A stretch of DNA of 64,000 nucleotides from Comamonadaceae bacterium (GTDB taxonomy: Bacteria > Pseudomonadota > Gammaproteobacteria > Burkholderiales > Burkholderiaceae_C), in NCBI GenBank assembly GCA_021299875.1, contig JAJTEW010000004.1, positions 124,001 to 188,000 on the forward strand, written 5' to 3'. Position numbers and translations under genes: made by a program. A model generated the notes under the pieces. That model had not been told where the DNA came from and searched no databases. It saw nothing but the letters and a program-made list of their open reading frames with translations. Positions 62,103 through 64,000 of the stretch are shown one piece after another; position 1 is the stretch's first letter; every line of letters starts with the position of its first letter.

Positions 62103-63089
62103 ATGACTTACCAAGCCCTGCAAATTCACAAAGATGATTCTGGTTACCGCTGCAGCCTGCAAACGCTCGATGACAGTGCCCTGCCCGAAGGCGATGTGAC
62201 GGTGCAGGTGGACTATTCCACCCTCAACTACAAAGACGGCTTGGCCATCACTGGCAAAAGCCCGGTGGTGCGCAAATTTCCGCTCACGCCTGGCATTGAC
62301 CTGTCGGGCACGGTGACCGAGAGCCAACACCCGCTGTTCAAATCGGGTGACCTGGTGGTGCTCAACGGCTGGGGCGTGGGCGAGAGCCACAGCGGCGGTC
62401 TGGCGCAAAAAGCGCGCCTGAAAGGCGACTGGCTGGTGAAACTGCCAGCCACTTTCACACCCCGGCAGGCCATGGCCATTGGCACGGCAGGCTACACCGC
62501 CATGCTGTGCGTGATGGCGCTGCAAAAGCACGGCATCACACCAGACAAGGGCGACATTTTGGTGACAGGCGCTGGCGGCGGCGTGGGCAGTGTGGCGATC
62601 GCCTTGCTGACCCAGTTGGGTTATCGCGTGGTGGCCAGCACTGGCCGCTTGCAAGAAGCCGACTACCTGCGCCAGCTGGGCGCGGCTGATGTGATGGACC
62701 GGGCCGAACTGTCGGCCCCCGGCAAACCGCTGGCCAAAGAGCGCTGGGCGGGCGTGGTCGACACCGTGGGCAGCCACACCCTGGCCAATGCCTGCGCCAG
62801 CACGAAATACGGCGGCGTGGTCACCGCCTGCGGCCTGGCGCAAGGCATGGACTTCCCGTCGAGCGTGGCGCCCTTCATCTTGCGCGGCGTGACGCTGGCG
62901 GGCATCGACAGCGTGATGGCCCCGCGTGCCGTGCGCGAAGCCGCTTGGGCGCGACTGGCCCAAGACCTGGACCCGGCGCAGCTGGAGCGCATGACGCGTG
63001 AAGTGGGCCTGACCGACGCCATCGGCTTGGGCGCAGAGATCCTGGCGGGGCAGGTGCGTGGACGGGTGGTGGTGAACGTCAACCGCTGA
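62103..63089 (+). CDS. acuI: Acrylyl-CoA reductase-like MDR oxidoreductase
   Basis: A 328-residue zinc-free medium-chain dehydrogenase of the YhdH/AcuI group. The N-terminal [14 protein letters not shown] motif is diagnostic, and the NAD(P) motif is [14 protein letters not shown]. AcuI reduces acrylyl-CoA to propionyl-CoA with NADPH; other members reduce related enoyl compounds, so the substrate is tentative. ATG at 62103 is taken because homology starts with MTYQAL and it follows AAAGACCTCC. The gene is convergent with the molybdenum hydroxylase at the end of the window. Confidence 0.9.
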   Translation: MTYQALQIHKDDSGYRCSLQTLDDSALPEGDVTVQVDYSTLNYKDGLAITGKSPVVRKFPLTPGIDLSGTVTESQHPLFKSGDLVVLNGWGVGESHSGGLAQKARLKGDWLVKLPATFTPRQAMAIGTAGYTAMLCVMALQKHGITPDKGDILVTGAGGGVGSVAIALLTQLGYRVVASTGRLQEADYLRQLGAADVMDRAELSAPGKPLAKERWAGVVDTVGSHTLANACASTKYGGVVTACGLAQGMDFPSSVAPFILRGVTLAGIDSVMAPRAVREAAWARLAQDLDPAQLERMTREVGLTDAIGLGAEILAGQVRGRVVVNVNR

Positions 63090-63133
63090 GGGGCTCTTGA
63101 CCAAGAGCCCCCCCAGCGATCGCCAAGACGCGC

Positions 63134-64000
63134 TCAGGCCACCCGACCCAAGGCGCGCAGTACTTTCTCTGGCGTGATCGGCTGCGACCAGAGCGCCGCC
63201 TTGAACGGCGCCAAGGCATCGTTGATCGCATTCATGACCGCTGCAGGTGCCCCGGCCGTACCTGCTTCGCCTGCGCCTTTGGCCCCCAGCTGGCTGCTGC
63301 GCGTGGGTGTCTGCACATGCGCCACCTCGATGTCGGGCATTTCGCCGCTCATGGGCACCAGGTAATCGGCCATGTTGGCGTTGCGCATGAGGCCTTCCTC
63401 GTCGTACAGGCACTCCTCAAAAAGCGCGCCACCGATGCCCTGCACAATGGCGCCCCGAATCTGCTCGTCCACGAGTTTGGGGTTGAGAACGCGGCCGCAA
63501 TCCTCGACTGCCCAATGTTTGAGTAGCTTCACAAAGCCGGTGTCCGGGTCCACTTCAACATAAGAGGCCTGCACTCCGTTGGTGAAGATGAAGGGGTAGT
63601 CGCGCTGGGCATAGTGGCGCGTCACCATCAGCTCCGGCGTGAAGTCGTTGGGTAAAAGGTCTGAGCGGAAGTAGGCAATTCGGCCCAGTTCGGCAAAGTC
63701 CAGCACCGACTCCAGCGTCTGGGCGTCCACCACATGGCCACGGCGCACGGTCAATTCGGCCTCGCTGCGCTTGAGGATGACAGCGGCCAACTTGAGGATG
63801 TTGGCCCGCAATGCTTGAGAGGCCAGCAAAACTGCCTCACCGCCAACACCCGCACCGCGTGAAGCCCATGTGCCTCCGCCGTAGGGCGTCACGTCGGTGT
63901 CGCTCATGATGAGCCGCACTTTTTCAAGATCCACACCGACACCGTCCGCCGAAATTTGTCGGTAAATGCCGTCATTGCCCTGGCCCTGTTCACCCACGCT
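63134..64000 (-). CDS. Xanthine dehydrogenase-family molybdenum-binding subunit, N-terminus outside window
   Basis: The last 289 residues of a large molybdopterin subunit of the CO dehydrogenase/xanthine dehydrogenase type; the frame is open to the window edge. Visible features are EQGQGNDGIYRQI (a Q-loop-type motif binding the cofactor), the VEDCGRVLNP segment, the IVQGIGGALFEE motif, and GAKGAGEAGTAGAPAA with the catalytic glutamate. It hydroxylates an N-heterocycle, aldehyde or CO. It has no relation in position to iorAB at the other end of the window and is a second molybdenum hydroxylase. Substrate unknown. Confidence 0.9.
   Translation of the reverse strand, partial: SVGEQGQGNDGIYRQISADGVGVDLEKVRLIMSDTDVTPYGGGTWASRGAGVGGEAVLLASQALRANILKLAAVILKRSEAELTVRRGHVVDAQTLESVLDFAELGRIAYFRSDLLPNDFTPELMVTRHYAQRDYPFIFTNGVQASYVEVDPDTGFVKLLKHWAVEDCGRVLNPKLVDEQIRGAIVQGIGGALFEECLYDEEGLMRNANMADYLVPMSGEMPDIEVAHVQTPTRSSQLGAKGAGEAGTAGAPAAVMNAINDALAPFKAALWSQPITPEKVLRALGRVA

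Noticed and set aside
62004-63413. A 469-codon frame antisense to acuI and overlapping the molybdenum hydroxylase end
   Set aside because: It runs antisense to a complete MDR enzyme and in the wrong frame of the hydroxylase; no domain signal.

Overview
The window looks like a chromosomal segment of a beta-proteobacterium of the order Burkholderiales, probably Comamonadaceae or a close relative. This is inferred from gene content, not from a marker gene. It has high GC and tight operons with ATGA stop/start overlaps. It carries four stand-alone Bug/TctC-type solute receptors, a GTP-type PEP carboxykinase, a homocysteine-methyltransferase half of a split MetH, and many carboxylate and aromatic catabolism genes. 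I saw no rRNA, tRNA, CRISPR array, complete insertion sequence or prophage.

Layout. 1-1874: end of an L-threonate dehydrogenase and a 3-oxo-tetronate kinase. 1955-3746 (minus): queC then metH (homocysteine-binding half). 3747-4188: a gene-free block with two large hairpins that carry the same loop on unrelated stems. 4189-6769: recQ (plus) and soxA (minus) run tail to tail into each other, and both lose their normal 3' ends at about 5930. 5876-10633 (minus): one translationally coupled operon, iorA-iorB-soxX-soxY-soxZ-soxA, in which a periplasmic molybdenum hydroxylase leads a partial Sox set. 10863-13992: a small accessory patch with a HigB/HigA-like toxin-antitoxin pair, an unknown gene, a SHOCT lipoprotein, a one-TM protein and a TfoX-domain protein. 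Its middle part is AT-richer and holds a weak attC-like hairpin. 13980-15056: 4-hydroxyphenylpyruvate dioxygenase. 15290-20556: a divergent acid-degradation cluster with a Bug receptor, a CaiB CoA-transferase, an HMG-CoA-lyase-like enzyme and a one-chain aconitase-family hydratase. 20922-23530: a two-component system. 23760-27364: H-NS-like stub, YegD-type Hsp70, DUF2076 protein, TPR-methyltransferase. 27458-34934: MFS transporter, CoA-binding protein, MetY, DMT exporter, a haloacetate-dehalogenase-like hydrolase, YebC, Bug receptor and DUF502 protein.

34984-42845: an AraC regulator divergent from a Liv-type ABC importer (livK-H-M-G-F order) followed by an aromatic-type aldehyde dehydrogenase and a DUF3237 protein, probably one uptake-and-oxidation unit. 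42864-45550: FAD amino-acid oxidoreductase, Bug receptor and a 44-aa membrane protein. 45722-48432 (minus): modA-modB-modC molybdate importer. 48632-50497: pckG with a hairpin leader and a clear terminator. 50600-54537: DMT exporter, small membrane protein, LysR plus phosphoesterase, UspA. 54703-58743: TauD-like dioxygenase, Bug receptor, ACMSD-like amidohydrolase and LysR, a likely catabolic unit. 58746-64000: TetR, a frameshifted phoD, DMT exporter, acuI-like reductase and the end of a second molybdenum hydroxylase large subunit.

Common themes are carboxylate scavenging (four Bug receptors, Liv importer, CoA transferase/lyase chemistry) and molybdenum enzymes supplied by ModABC. The most unusual items are the coupled ior-sox operon with a non-canonical SoxY tail, the recQ/soxA breakpoint, the twin hairpins at 3831-4118, and the hydratase/CoA-transferase/lyase cluster.
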